Origin: an uncultured Clostridia bacterium
GTDB taxonomy: Bacteria > Bacillota > Clostridia > Oscillospirales > CAG-272
Direction of reading: 5' to 3'
NCBI GenBank assembly: GCA_944384585.1
Contig: CALWTY010000022.1
Location: 1-37,315 of the forward strand
Length of the DNA stretch: 37,315 nt
Position numbers and translations under genes: made by a program. The notes under the pieces are model-generated. The model was given only the letters and a program-made list of their open reading frames with translations. It made no database searches and was not told the DNA's origin. Below, piece by piece: positions 6,262 through 14,160 of this stretch (its first letter is position 1; every line of letters begins with the position of its first letter).

Positions 6262-7269
6262 TTACGCCGATTCCGCGGCGCGTCCGTCTTCTTCGGCGGG
6301 ATGTTCTCTGTCCCTTTCGTCCTTTCTCTCACCGAGCTGCTTCTCCAGAAACGCCATGCAGGCTCGTTCATATCCCTCCCTGTCAACGACAAAGCTCAGT
6401 CCGTGCCCCGCGCCCTCAACGGTAAAAAACCGGCTCTCCGCCCGACAGGCCAGATGATTCCTCCTCCCCATCTCACAGGGAACCAGCCTGTCCCCCGTTC
6501 CGTGGGCAAAGAAAATCGGGATCTCCGACTCGGCAGCGGCTTTTTCGGCGGAGGCCGCGCAGAGATCGAAGCCCGCATCAAGCCTCACCGCAAGACGGAA
6601 CAGCCACAGCACGGGCATCGGCAGATGATAGCGCCGCCGCCCCTCCTCACACACGATCTCCCACGGCGAGGTATATCCGCAGTCGGCAATGATCGCCCTG
6701 ACGTTCTTCGGCAGGCCGACTTCCCGCCCCGTCGCCATGACGACGGTCGCCGCTCCCATCGATACCCCGTCGGTCACGATGGGAAACGCCTCCCCGAACC
6801 GCTCCGCCAGGTACTCGCACCAGCTTCGGCAGTCAAAGCGCTCCTTCACACCGAAGGTGATGCGCTTCCCCTCGCTGTTCCCGTGGCTGCGCTGGGTGAC
6901 AAGGAGAACATGGAAGCCGTTCCCGCAGAAATACTGCACCGCGCCTGCAAAATCCTCCGCCGCGCCGGAGTGGTAGCCGTGCATACACAGCACCACGCCG
7001 CGGGGCGGGGCGGATTCGGTGAAATACAGCCGTCCCGTCAGCCGGAGCCCGTCATAGGAGGTCACGGAAACCTCCTCCGCTCCGCGTCGCTTCAGCGTCT
7101 CGCGATCGGCCCTGATCTTGTCCGCCAGCTCGGGATGCTTCCTGAGATGGCGGAAAACATCATAGGGACGTCCCCGTCCGAACACGCGGCGCGACGCCCC
7201 CAGCAAACCGGCAAAGAGCAGAAGGAGCAGCCCTCCCGCCGCCGCAAGCACAATCCACAGTACCTTCAT
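6262..7269 (-). CDS. Membrane-anchored alpha/beta hydrolase
   Basis: The 335-residue protein starts with one membrane segment (MKVLWIVLAAAGGLLLLLFA, 1-20) and then an alpha/beta hydrolase fold. The oxyanion region is LCMHGYHSG, the nucleophile elbow is GVSMGA (Ser170), and the acid and base fit Asp260 (HGTGDRLVP) and His289 (GAGHGLSF). Substrates cannot be read from sequence; esterase or acylaminopeptidase-like roles are typical of this COG1073-like group. The start at 7269 is chosen for GGAGGG upstream; an in-frame start at 7332 would overlap the promoter. The tail (about 310-335) is highly charged. It is a single gene, tail-to-tail with jag and divergent from the moxR operon. Confidence 0.85.
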   Translation of the reverse strand: MKVLWIVLAAAGGLLLLLFAGLLGASRRVFGRGRPYDVFRHLRKHPELADKIRADRETLKRRGAEEVSVTSYDGLRLTGRLYFTESAPPRGVVLCMHGYHSGAAEDFAGAVQYFCGNGFHVLLVTQRSHGNSEGKRITFGVKERFDCRSWCEYLAERFGEAFPIVTDGVSMGAATVVMATGREVGLPKNVRAIIADCGYTSPWEIVCEEGRRRYHLPMPVLWLFRLAVRLDAGFDLCAASAEKAAAESEIPIFFAHGTGDRLVPCEMGRRNHLACRAESRFFTVEGAGHGLSFVVDREGYERACMAFLEKQLGERKDERDREHPAEEDGRAAESA

Positions 7270-7303
7270 ATCCCGTTTCCCTCCGTTCGATTCCGTCTCA
7301 CAC

Positions 7304-7332
7304 ATTCTATCACAGAACGCAAGTTTAATCAA
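7304..7332 (-). promoter_or_regulatory. Promoter of the alpha/beta hydrolase gene
   Basis: TTGATT (7332-7327) and TAGAAT (7309-7304) on the minus strand, spacer 17 bp, 35 bp before the ATG at 7269. Confidence 0.65.
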
Positions 7333-7361
7333 GAGTCATTTGATGGATTTTGCCAAAACCC

Positions 7362-7390
7362 TTGAAGACCGTTCCGGAATATGATATAAT
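7362..7390 (+). promoter_or_regulatory. Promoter of the moxR-DUF58-transglutaminase operon
   Basis: TTGAAG (7362-7367) and a perfect TATAAT (7385-7390), spacer 17 bp, about 90 bp upstream of the ATPase start. Confidence 0.75.
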
Positions 7391-7480
7391 GAAATCGACC
7401 AAATACCGCCGCGCGGCCTTGCGGGAAACGGAAGCGCCCGCGCACCGTGAGGCGGAACCATCACTGAAAGGATACCGAAC

Positions 7481-8479
7481 ATGAATCAAGCCATTTCATC
7501 CGGGAACGGCTTCAGTGCCGACAGCATCTACAGCATCACCGACGCGCTCCTTGCCGCGGTGGACGAAGTCATCACGGGAAAGCGGCGGGAAACGGCGCTT
7601 CTGCTCGCCGCCATGCTTTCGGGAGGACATGTTCTGATCGAGGATGTGCCGGGTGTCGGAAAGACCACCCTCGCCTCCGCCGTGGCAAAAGCCGCCGGGC
7701 TTTCCTTCAAGCGCGCGCAGTTTACTCCTGACGTCATGGCGTCGGATATCACCGGCTTCAACATCTATAACCGCAAAACCGAGAGCTTCGAGTTCCGGGA
7801 TGGGCTGGTCAACACCAATATCCTCCTTGCCGATGAGATCAACCGCGCCTCCCCCAAGACCCAGTCCAGCCTGCTTGAGGCGATGGAGGAGAGACAGGTG
7901 ACCGTCGACGGAACCACCTACGGCATCCCCGAACCCTTCATGGTCATCGCCACCCAGAACCCCGCCGGCTTCGTCGGAACCTATCCCCTGCCCGAAGCGC
8001 AGCTCGACCGCTTCGCCGTTCGCATCAGAATGGGCTATCCGACCCCGGAGGAGGAGGTCATGATCCTCAAAAAACGTCTCACCGGCGATCCGATGGAAAA
8101 ACTTGTCCGTCAGGGCAACCCCACCTCCGTCCGTCTCCTGCAGACCGCCGCACAGCAGGTCCGCGTCTCCGCCGAGATGGAGCGGTACATCGTTTCGGTC
8201 GTCTCCTCCACCCGGAGGGATCCCGCCCTTTCGCTCGGTGCAAGCCCCCGCGCCTCCCTCGCCTTGCTGAAGCTCGCGCGGGCCTGGGCGCTGCTCCGCC
8301 ACCGCGACTACATCACCCCCGACGATATCGCCGATCTCTTCTGCGAGGCGATCGCCCACCGCGTCACCCTCTCCCGCGAGGCCGCAGCCTCCGGTGTGAC
8401 GGCAGAAGCGGTGCTTCGCTCGATCCTTGAAACAACCTCCGTTCCCTTCGCGCCGCGCACGCGCACCGCTTCCCGATGA
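7481..8479 (+). CDS. MoxR-family AAA+ ATPase
   Basis: MoxR ATPases act as chaperone-like motors, often with DUF58/von Willebrand-type partners. The 332-residue protein has Walker A VPGVGKTT (56-63), Walker B ILLADEINRA (114-123), and the sensor 1 region VIATQNPAG (155-163). The lid domain of the family follows (DRFAVRIRMGYP, then SPRASLALLKLARAWALL near 262-280). Length is normal. AAAGGATACCGAAC precedes the ATG. It is the first gene of a three-gene operon. Its stop overlaps the next start as ATGA, so translation of the two is probably coupled. Confidence 0.95.
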   Translation: MNQAISSGNGFSADSIYSITDALLAAVDEVITGKRRETALLLAAMLSGGHVLIEDVPGVGKTTLASAVAKAAGLSFKRAQFTPDVMASDITGFNIYNRKTESFEFRDGLVNTNILLADEINRASPKTQSSLLEAMEERQVTVDGTTYGIPEPFMVIATQNPAGFVGTYPLPEAQLDRFAVRIRMGYPTPEEEVMILKKRLTGDPMEKLVRQGNPTSVRLLQTAAQQVRVSAEMERYIVSVVSSTRRDPALSLGASPRASLALLKLARAWALLRHRDYITPDDIADLFCEAIAHRVTLSREAAASGVTAEAVLRSILETTSVPFAPRTRTASR

Positions 8480-9726
8480 AGCGCCGTCTTTCCAAAAGAC
8501 CCTGCGCGGGGCTTTTGACCTATGCTTCTCTCGTTGCCGCCGCCGTTATTTTTACCCAGGCCTTCCGCTCTCCCCTCTCCGCCGTTACGCTGGTCTTCGT
8601 GCTGCTCCTGCCCATTGCGGAGCTGCTCTGCTTCCTGATCTCCGTCCTCTTTGTCGGAGGAAGGATCTCCGATCAGAAGCCGGTCATCGGGAAGCTGGAA
8701 TCACACCGCTGCACGCTCCGTCTCACCAACCGGAGCATCCTGCCGGTCTCCTGCGCCGAGCTGACGCTGTCAATCCCGGACGAGCCGGGCTCCGTCTGCG
8801 AAATCCGCCGGCAGACCCTTGCCATTCCACCCCTTTCCGAGGTGCGGTGCGACATTCCGCTCCGCTTCCGCTATCGGGGCGTTTATACCGTCGGCGTGCG
8901 GGAACTCCTGCTCTACGATTGGTTCCGCCTGATCCGCATCCGCAAAAAGCTCCACGCCGAGCTGACGGTGAGGGTGCTGCCCTCTCTTCTGCCGCCCTGC
9001 GGCGCACTTCCCGCCGCGGATAACGGGGATCTGCAGGAGCAAAGCTCCGATCGGAACAGTCAGACGGAATTCGGAGACATTCGCCCATATCTGCCGGGCG
9101 ACAGCTTCAAGACGATCCATTGGAAGCTCTCCTCCAAGACGGAGGAGCTGCAGATCCGCAAATATCTGCCGGAAAGCGGCCGCACCGTGACGATCTTTTG
9201 CGATTTCGGCGGCCATGACGGCTATCCCTTCCCGCCCGACATTCTCCCCTGCGCTGCCGATCGGATCGCAGAGGAAGCCCTTTCCTCCGCCCGCGAGGCG
9301 GCGGCTGCCGGCTATTCGGGAAAACTGCTCTGGAGCGCGCCGGGATCCCCCGACGGGCTGGCGGTCACGGAATTCACAGACCCGAACGGCATGACGAAAA
9401 CCGCGCTGGCGCTGGCGGAGGCCGACGCCGTCGGCGCTTCGGCGGGCATGAGCGGACTGCCGCAGCTCAATATCGGCTCAACGCTGCTGTTAGTGACGGC
9501 GTTCCGCTCGACCCGGACAGAAGAGGCCGTCCGAAGCGCCGTCTCGCTCTTCGGCGCGGAGCGGGTATCGGTCTGTCTCTGCGATCTGTCGGAGATGCTT
9601 TCCGGCGACCCGCAAAGCGCTTATCGGCGGGATCTTGACGCGCTTTCCCGCCGCCTGACAAGCTCCGGCATCCGCGTCACCGTCCCGAATCGGAGGAAAC
9701 AGGGGGATCGGAACCATGAAAGCTGA
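8476..9726 (+). CDS. DUF58 domain protein
   Basis: The 416-residue product begins with two membrane segments (about 12-60). A beta-rich region follows, and then the DUF58 signature: EFGDIRPYLPGDSFKTIHWK near 197-217, followed by TEELQIRKY. DUF58 proteins are nearly always encoded beside a MoxR ATPase and are thought to be its partner; no enzyme activity is established. The gene overlaps moxR by four bases and the next gene by eleven, which supports an obligate module. Confidence 0.9.
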   Translation: MKRRLSKRPCAGLLTYASLVAAAVIFTQAFRSPLSAVTLVFVLLLPIAELLCFLISVLFVGGRISDQKPVIGKLESHRCTLRLTNRSILPVSCAELTLSIPDEPGSVCEIRRQTLAIPPLSEVRCDIPLRFRYRGVYTVGVRELLLYDWFRLIRIRKKLHAELTVRVLPSLLPPCGALPAADNGDLQEQSSDRNSQTEFGDIRPYLPGDSFKTIHWKLSSKTEELQIRKYLPESGRTVTIFCDFGGHDGYPFPPDILPCAADRIAEEALSSAREAAAAGYSGKLLWSAPGSPDGLAVTEFTDPNGMTKTALALAEADAVGASAGMSGLPQLNIGSTLLLVTAFRSTRTEEAVRSAVSLFGAERVSVCLCDLSEMLSGDPQSAYRRDLDALSRRLTSSGIRVTVPNRRKQGDRNHES

Positions 9727-12418
9727 CAATATGAGCAGGCCGACAGAACAGACATCAAGGCCGGCTGCCACGGTATTTCAATCGGCAAAGAAGCGGTCAG
9801 GAGGCGCGGCGGAGACGGTGACGCGCGCCCTGCTTGTGTTCTGCGCCGTCTTCGGCCTTTGTCACCTGATCTTTGATTCGCTGTCCGCGCCCACCCTCCT
9901 CGTTGGAATGGCGATCCCGACGATCCTGCTCTGGACGCTGATCTCCTTCCTGCTCTTCGCATCAAAAAAGACCGCCCCGATCGGCGCGCTGCTCGCCGTC
10001 GCGGTCTGCTTCCTCTTTGCCCGGCTGATGCGGGAGACCGATCGGGATTTCTTCCGTCTGCTTGCGGGCGGAGCCGTGTATCTCTGGAATCAGTTCATGA
10101 TCATCGTCGACGCCATCGGCTATATGACCTTTCCGCTCATCGGGGAAACGCTCCATGAAACGCCGGAGGCGGCCTGCTTCCTGCTTTCGATGCTCCTTTG
10201 CCCGCTCTTCCGCTTTGCCGTCGGGAAAAAGAAGACGCATCTCTTCTTTGCGTTGCTCCTGATCACGGGGGTCTGCGCTCCCTTCCTGATCTATAATCTG
10301 CCTAACACCAACATCGGCCTCTGCTTCCTTTTAGCGGCGATCGCCGGCCTTTCGGCAATGCGGATCTCGGAAAAATATACCGGCGCCCGCTCCTCCGCGG
10401 CCTTTTCGGGACTGGCGGCGCTGCTGCTGTCGGCGGTGCTGCTTCCGATTCCCGCCATGCTGATCCGTGAGCCCTGGCGACGGATCGACAGCATCTCAAG
10501 CAGCATCGATCGCCTCGTCACCCTAGTGGTCGATCTGGTGAACGGGAATTCCGCGACCGATCCCGATCCTTCCCTTGCCGACCCGATCGGAGATCGCGAC
10601 ACCACCGCAGACGACCGTGTGTTCCGCGGCTGGGAGATCCTCTACGCCTATTCCGACACGACAGCGCCCCTCTATCTTCGCAACTGGGTCGGCGCGGACT
10701 TCGACGGCAAAGCCTGGAGCGCTCCCGACACCGATTTTGTCGATATCGAAAGCCAGCTCGGCTATCCCTCCGAACCTTATTATGTGACCTACGATATGAT
10801 CGACGCCTATCTCACGATGCGGCTGAAGACCGGGTCGCCCGAAACGCCGATGATCTCGTATATGCAGGATCTGAACCTCGTCACCGCGCCGGTTCTGATC
10901 TATCCGCGCAGCCAATCGAGGCTGATCGCCGTTCCCTATATGACGGCTGCGCCCCTCACCGCTCCCTCCGGCAGTGATTTCTCCCACCCCTATCGGATCG
11001 TACACGACGGCATCTATCTCGCCGACAAGAACATCACCACCACCGACTCCTACCGTGTCATGACGCTGATCCCCCTGTCACGGGACCATGAGGAGATCTC
11101 CGCCTTTCTGGAACGGTACCTCGACCCGTCGCAGAACTCACTGATGAACAGCGAGGCTCGCCGCCGCAATCGGCTCTACACCGCGCAGGCCGGGCTGCTC
11201 TACGACGGAAGCGGCGACTCGGACGAAACCGCCGGCATCATCCGCCTGATCGTCGAGGACGATCTCTTCCGCACGACCGATATCGCGCGGTTTTTCCGCT
11301 CCGCCGAGTTTTCCGACAAGAGCGAGCTGCCCGATAACGCCGTTGCCGTTTTCAAAAACGAGCTGGGACAGCTTGTCTGCTACTATCCCGACGACCGCCT
11401 GACGCTCCTCGACAAGGACTTCATCGTGCAGACCGTCGTCAGCTATCTCGCAAGCCGCTGCCGTTATACCCTCACGCCGCAAGAGCCGACCTCCGGGAAT
11501 TCGATGGAGGAATTTCTCCTGATCTCGAAGGAGGGCTACTGCGTGCAGTTTGCGACCGCCGCGACGCTGATCCTGCGGCAGCTCGGCTTCCACGCCCGCT
11601 ACGCGGAGGGATACATCGCCTCCTCCTTCGGACCCAATCCCACCCCGAACGGCTATCTCTACCGCTCGACGGTGCTGGATCGCGATGCGCACGCCTGGGT
11701 CGAGGTCTGGATCGACGGCTTCGGCTGGATGCAGTACGAGGTCACCCCCGGCTTCACCGACATTTATTCCGGCGAGTATCCCTACGGATCGACTCCGGTC
11801 GACACGACGACCCCGCCGCCCGACGAGACGACGACCCCGGAGGAATCGACCGATACCGAGCCGCCTGTCACCACCGAGCGCCCGCCGGAATCAACCGTCA
11901 CCACGCCCCCCGACACCGACGAGCCTCCGTTGACCACCGAGATGCCGCCGTCTCCTCACGACTCAGGCGGCGGGATCCTGCTTGCGGTCTTTCTCCCGCT
12001 TTCGGCGGGTGCAATCGCCCTGACGCTGTTCGGCAAACGGAGCGCCTCGCGGCAGAAGCGCCGTCAGGCGCTGCTGAAGGCCGCCCTTTCGGGCGATCCC
12101 GCGAGAGCCGCCGCAGTCGGCGCGCCGCTTACACAGGCACTCTTTGACACCCTGCGCGCCTTCGGCCTGATTCCGGGTGACAGCGAGCTGCCCTCCGCCT
12201 TTGCCGCCCGCGCCGACGCCATGCTCTCCGGCATTCCGATCGGGGCAGCGCCCTCCAAAGCAATCCTGGCGATCGGAAAACAGCGCTACGGGAGCGGAAT
12301 GTCGCAGGACGACTGCCGCCTCGTCGCGACCCTGATCCGCGATCTGACCGCCGCAGCCCCGATGCGGCTCGGCAAGCCGAAATTCCTGTGGAACCGGCAC
12401 GTCCTCTGCCTGCTGTAA
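9716..12418 (+). CDS. Multi-pass membrane protein with extracytoplasmic transglutaminase-like domain
   Basis: About eight hydrophobic segments (roughly 30-260) precede a large extracytoplasmic region with a transglutaminase core. The candidate triad is Cys609 (EGYCVQFATA), His659 (DAHAWVEVW) and Glu675 in GWMQYEVTPGF, where many family members have Asp. A Pro/Thr/Glu linker (about 695-750) leads to one more membrane segment (about 757-775) and a cytoplasmic tail. Such proteins are encoded with MoxR and DUF58 in many bacteria and may process or link envelope proteins; the substrate is unknown. CAGGGGGATC lies nine bases before the ATG. At 900 residues it is slightly long for the family, mainly through the linker and tail. 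Confidence 0.88.
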   Translation: MKADNMSRPTEQTSRPAATVFQSAKKRSGGAAETVTRALLVFCAVFGLCHLIFDSLSAPTLLVGMAIPTILLWTLISFLLFASKKTAPIGALLAVAVCFLFARLMRETDRDFFRLLAGGAVYLWNQFMIIVDAIGYMTFPLIGETLHETPEAACFLLSMLLCPLFRFAVGKKKTHLFFALLLITGVCAPFLIYNLPNTNIGLCFLLAAIAGLSAMRISEKYTGARSSAAFSGLAALLLSAVLLPIPAMLIREPWRRIDSISSSIDRLVTLVVDLVNGNSATDPDPSLADPIGDRDTTADDRVFRGWEILYAYSDTTAPLYLRNWVGADFDGKAWSAPDTDFVDIESQLGYPSEPYYVTYDMIDAYLTMRLKTGSPETPMISYMQDLNLVTAPVLIYPRSQSRLIAVPYMTAAPLTAPSGSDFSHPYRIVHDGIYLADKNITTTDSYRVMTLIPLSRDHEEISAFLERYLDPSQNSLMNSEARRRNRLYTAQAGLLYDGSGDSDETAGIIRLIVEDDLFRTTDIARFFRSAEFSDKSELPDNAVAVFKNELGQLVCYYPDDRLTLLDKDFIVQTVVSYLASRCRYTLTPQEPTSGNSMEEFLLISKEGYCVQFATAATLILRQLGFHARYAEGYIASSFGPNPTPNGYLYRSTVLDRDAHAWVEVWIDGFGWMQYEVTPGFTDIYSGEYPYGSTPVDTTTPPPDETTTPEESTDTEPPVTTERPPESTVTTPPDTDEPPLTTEMPPSPHDSGGGILLAVFLPLSAGAIALTLFGKRSASRQKRRQALLKAALSGDPARAAAVGAPLTQALFDTLRAFGLIPGDSELPSAFAARADAMLSGIPIGAAPSKAILAIGKQRYGSGMSQDDCRLVATLIRDLTAAAPMRLGKPKFLWNRHVLCLL

Positions 12419-12471
12419 TGCGGCAACTGCGGCGCCGCGCCTGCCGGCTCGCCCTCCCAACGCACTCTGAC

Positions 12472-12528
12472 GTCTGAAGGCCGCCGGCCGCGGTCTTCAG
12501 ACTCCGTCCCGCCGCGTCGCCGCGGCGG
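12472..12528. other. Two adjacent GC-rich hairpins before mrnC
   Basis: GTCTGAAG (12472-12479) pairs with CTTCAGAC (12495-12502), and CCGCCGCG (12509-12516) pairs with CGCGGCGG (12521-12528) around a TCGC loop. Neither has a T run, so this is not a standard terminator. It may be a structured leader of mrnC or an RNA-processing site. Confidence 0.45.
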
Positions 12529-12557
12529 CCTCCTCCCATTTACAGAAAGGAATCCTC

Positions 12558-12977
12558 ATGCTCTTCGAAATCCCCTCCTCCTCGGCGCTGAACGGCGCTG
12601 CTCTCGCCTATCTCGGAGACGCCGTGCTCGAGCTGATCACCCGCCAATTTCTTCTTGCCTCGGGTGAGACGGATGTCGGCAAAATGAACACTCTCGCCCT
12701 CTCCTACGTCAAGGCCACCGCCCAGAGCGACGCCGTGGAGCGCATCCTCCCGCTGCTCGACGAGGAGGAAACGACTCTCTTCAAGCGGGGGCGCAACAGC
12801 CACGGCATCGCCATCCCGAAAAGCGCCAAGGCGGGACAGTACCGCCGCGCCACCGGCCTCGAGGCGCTCTTCGCCTTTCTCTATATCCGGGGAAGGCAGG
12901 AGCGTATGCGGGAGCTGTTCCTTGCCGGCTTTGCGGGATCGTTTGACGGAACGACCGGCCAGACGCCCTCCGATTGA
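12558..12977 (+). CDS. mrnC: Mini-ribonuclease III
   Basis: The 139-residue protein is an RNase III catalytic domain without the double-stranded-RNA-binding domain, as in MrnC, which matures 23S rRNA in Firmicutes. Visible motifs are LAYLGDAVLEL (about 16-26, with the catalytic Asp), FKRGRNSHG (about 74-82) and QYRRATGLEALFAFLYI (about 93-109, with the second acidic metal site at Glu101). AGAAAGGAAT precedes the ATG. In many clostridia it follows cysS; here it follows the transglutaminase gene with a 139-bp gap. Confidence 0.95.
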   Translation: MLFEIPSSSALNGAALAYLGDAVLELITRQFLLASGETDVGKMNTLALSYVKATAQSDAVERILPLLDEEETTLFKRGRNSHGIAIPKSAKAGQYRRATGLEALFAFLYIRGRQERMRELFLAGFAGSFDGTTGQTPSD

Positions 12978-13070
12978 TCGTCCAAGCGGGACGGACGGGG
13001 CAAATCCCCCTGCAATACACCGCAAACCTCCCTTTCCCGTATATTTTGCATGGAAAATGTAAAATAAATA

Positions 13071-13099
13071 TTGAACTGAACCCGATTTTCTGTTATAAT
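13071..13099 (+). promoter_or_regulatory. Promoter of the E2-like acyltransferase gene
   Basis: TTGAAC (13071-13076) and perfect TATAAT (13094-13099), spacer 17 bp, 74 bp before the ATG at 13174. Confidence 0.75.
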
Positions 13100-13173
13100 A
13101 GAGCATGATCGGAACAATTTTGTCAAAAATGCATCGGTCGAAACAGCATCGATACGACAGAAAGGCTTGTGAT

Positions 13174-14085
13174 ATGGAAAAACGCAAAAGAAAACTCGGA
13201 GACCGCAGCGACGGCTGGAAGCTGAGGGGGCTTGATCCCTACGATACGGTCTCTCCCTATATCATGGTGGAGCGCTGCGACGCGCAGAACTTTTTCTGCG
13301 ACAAATTCGAAATCTCCTCCGCCGAGCAGTATGTGCGGGAGAAGCGCTCCCTCGGAATGCGGAATTTCGGACTGATGCACGTCATCCTCGCCGCTTACGT
13401 CAGAACGGTCTCGCAAAAGCCCTATCTCAACCGCTTCCTTTCGGGGCAGAAGGTCTACGCCCGCAATTCGATTCAGGTCAATATGGCCGTCAAGCACGAG
13501 ATGGTCGCCAACGAGACCAACACCGTCATCAAGGTCTTCTTCAAGCCGGACGATACTGCGGAGGATGTCTACAACAAATTCGCAAAAACCTATCAGGACG
13601 CCTACGCAGGCGGAGAAAACGATTTCGACGGTACGGCACGGATTGTCAACTACATCCCCGGCTTGCTGAAGAAGTTCGCCGTCTGGTTTCTCAAGCTGCT
13701 TGATTACTTCGGACTGCTTCCGAAGGCGCTGCTCAACGTCAGCCCCTTTCACGGCTCGATGTTCATCACCTCAATGGGCTCACTCGGCATCCCGCCCATC
13801 TATCACCACCTCTATAATTTCGGAAATATCCCGATCTTCATCGCCTTCGGCGCAAAGCGCCACGCCTGCGAGCTGTCGCCCGACGGGGAGGTCGTCAAAA
13901 AGAAGTACATCGACTATACCATCGTGACCGACGAGCGGATCTGCGACGGCTTTGCCTATGCCTCCGCCTTCAAGGTCTTCCGCCGCTATCTCGCCAATCC
14001 CTGGCTGCTTGATTCCCCGCCGGAGGAGATTCTGACCGATCCCGACATCGACAAAAAGCCGAAAAAGAAGAAGAAAAAGAAATAG
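13174..14085 (+). CDS. Stand-alone 2-oxo acid dehydrogenase E2-like acyltransferase domain protein
   Basis: The 303-residue protein resembles the catalytic domain of E2 acyltransferases (chloramphenicol acetyltransferase fold). It has no lipoyl or subunit-binding domain. Segments FMITSMGSLGIPPI-like (about 197-210), GNIPIFIAFGAKR (217-229) and a C-terminal DERICDGFAYASAF (253-266) match the fold. The family active site is HxxxDG (as in DHRxxDG); here the position of the catalytic His is Glu254, while the Asp-Gly (258-259) is kept. CoA-dependent acyl transfer by the usual mechanism is therefore doubtful. A poly-Lys tail ends the protein. ATG 13174 is preferred (AGAAAGG upstream); an in-frame ATG at 13105 lies almost on the -10 box. 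It is monocistronic and ends in TAG. Confidence 0.82.
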   Translation: MEKRKRKLGDRSDGWKLRGLDPYDTVSPYIMVERCDAQNFFCDKFEISSAEQYVREKRSLGMRNFGLMHVILAAYVRTVSQKPYLNRFLSGQKVYARNSIQVNMAVKHEMVANETNTVIKVFFKPDDTAEDVYNKFAKTYQDAYAGGENDFDGTARIVNYIPGLLKKFAVWFLKLLDYFGLLPKALLNVSPFHGSMFITSMGSLGIPPIYHHLYNFGNIPIFIAFGAKRHACELSPDGEVVKKKYIDYTIVTDERICDGFAYASAFKVFRRYLANPWLLDSPPEEILTDPDIDKKPKKKKKKK

Positions 14086-14091
14086 AAACCG

Positions 14092-14130
14092 CCCGCCCTC
14101 CCGACAAATCAGGAGGGCGGGTCTTTTTTT
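14092..14130 (+). terminator. Terminator after the E2-like gene
   Basis: CCCGCCCTCC (14092-14101) pairs perfectly with GGAGGGCGGG (14112-14121), followed by TC and seven Ts. Confidence 0.92.
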
Positions 14131-14160
14131 CGGGAGCAAGAACCCCAATCGGTCATCTGT

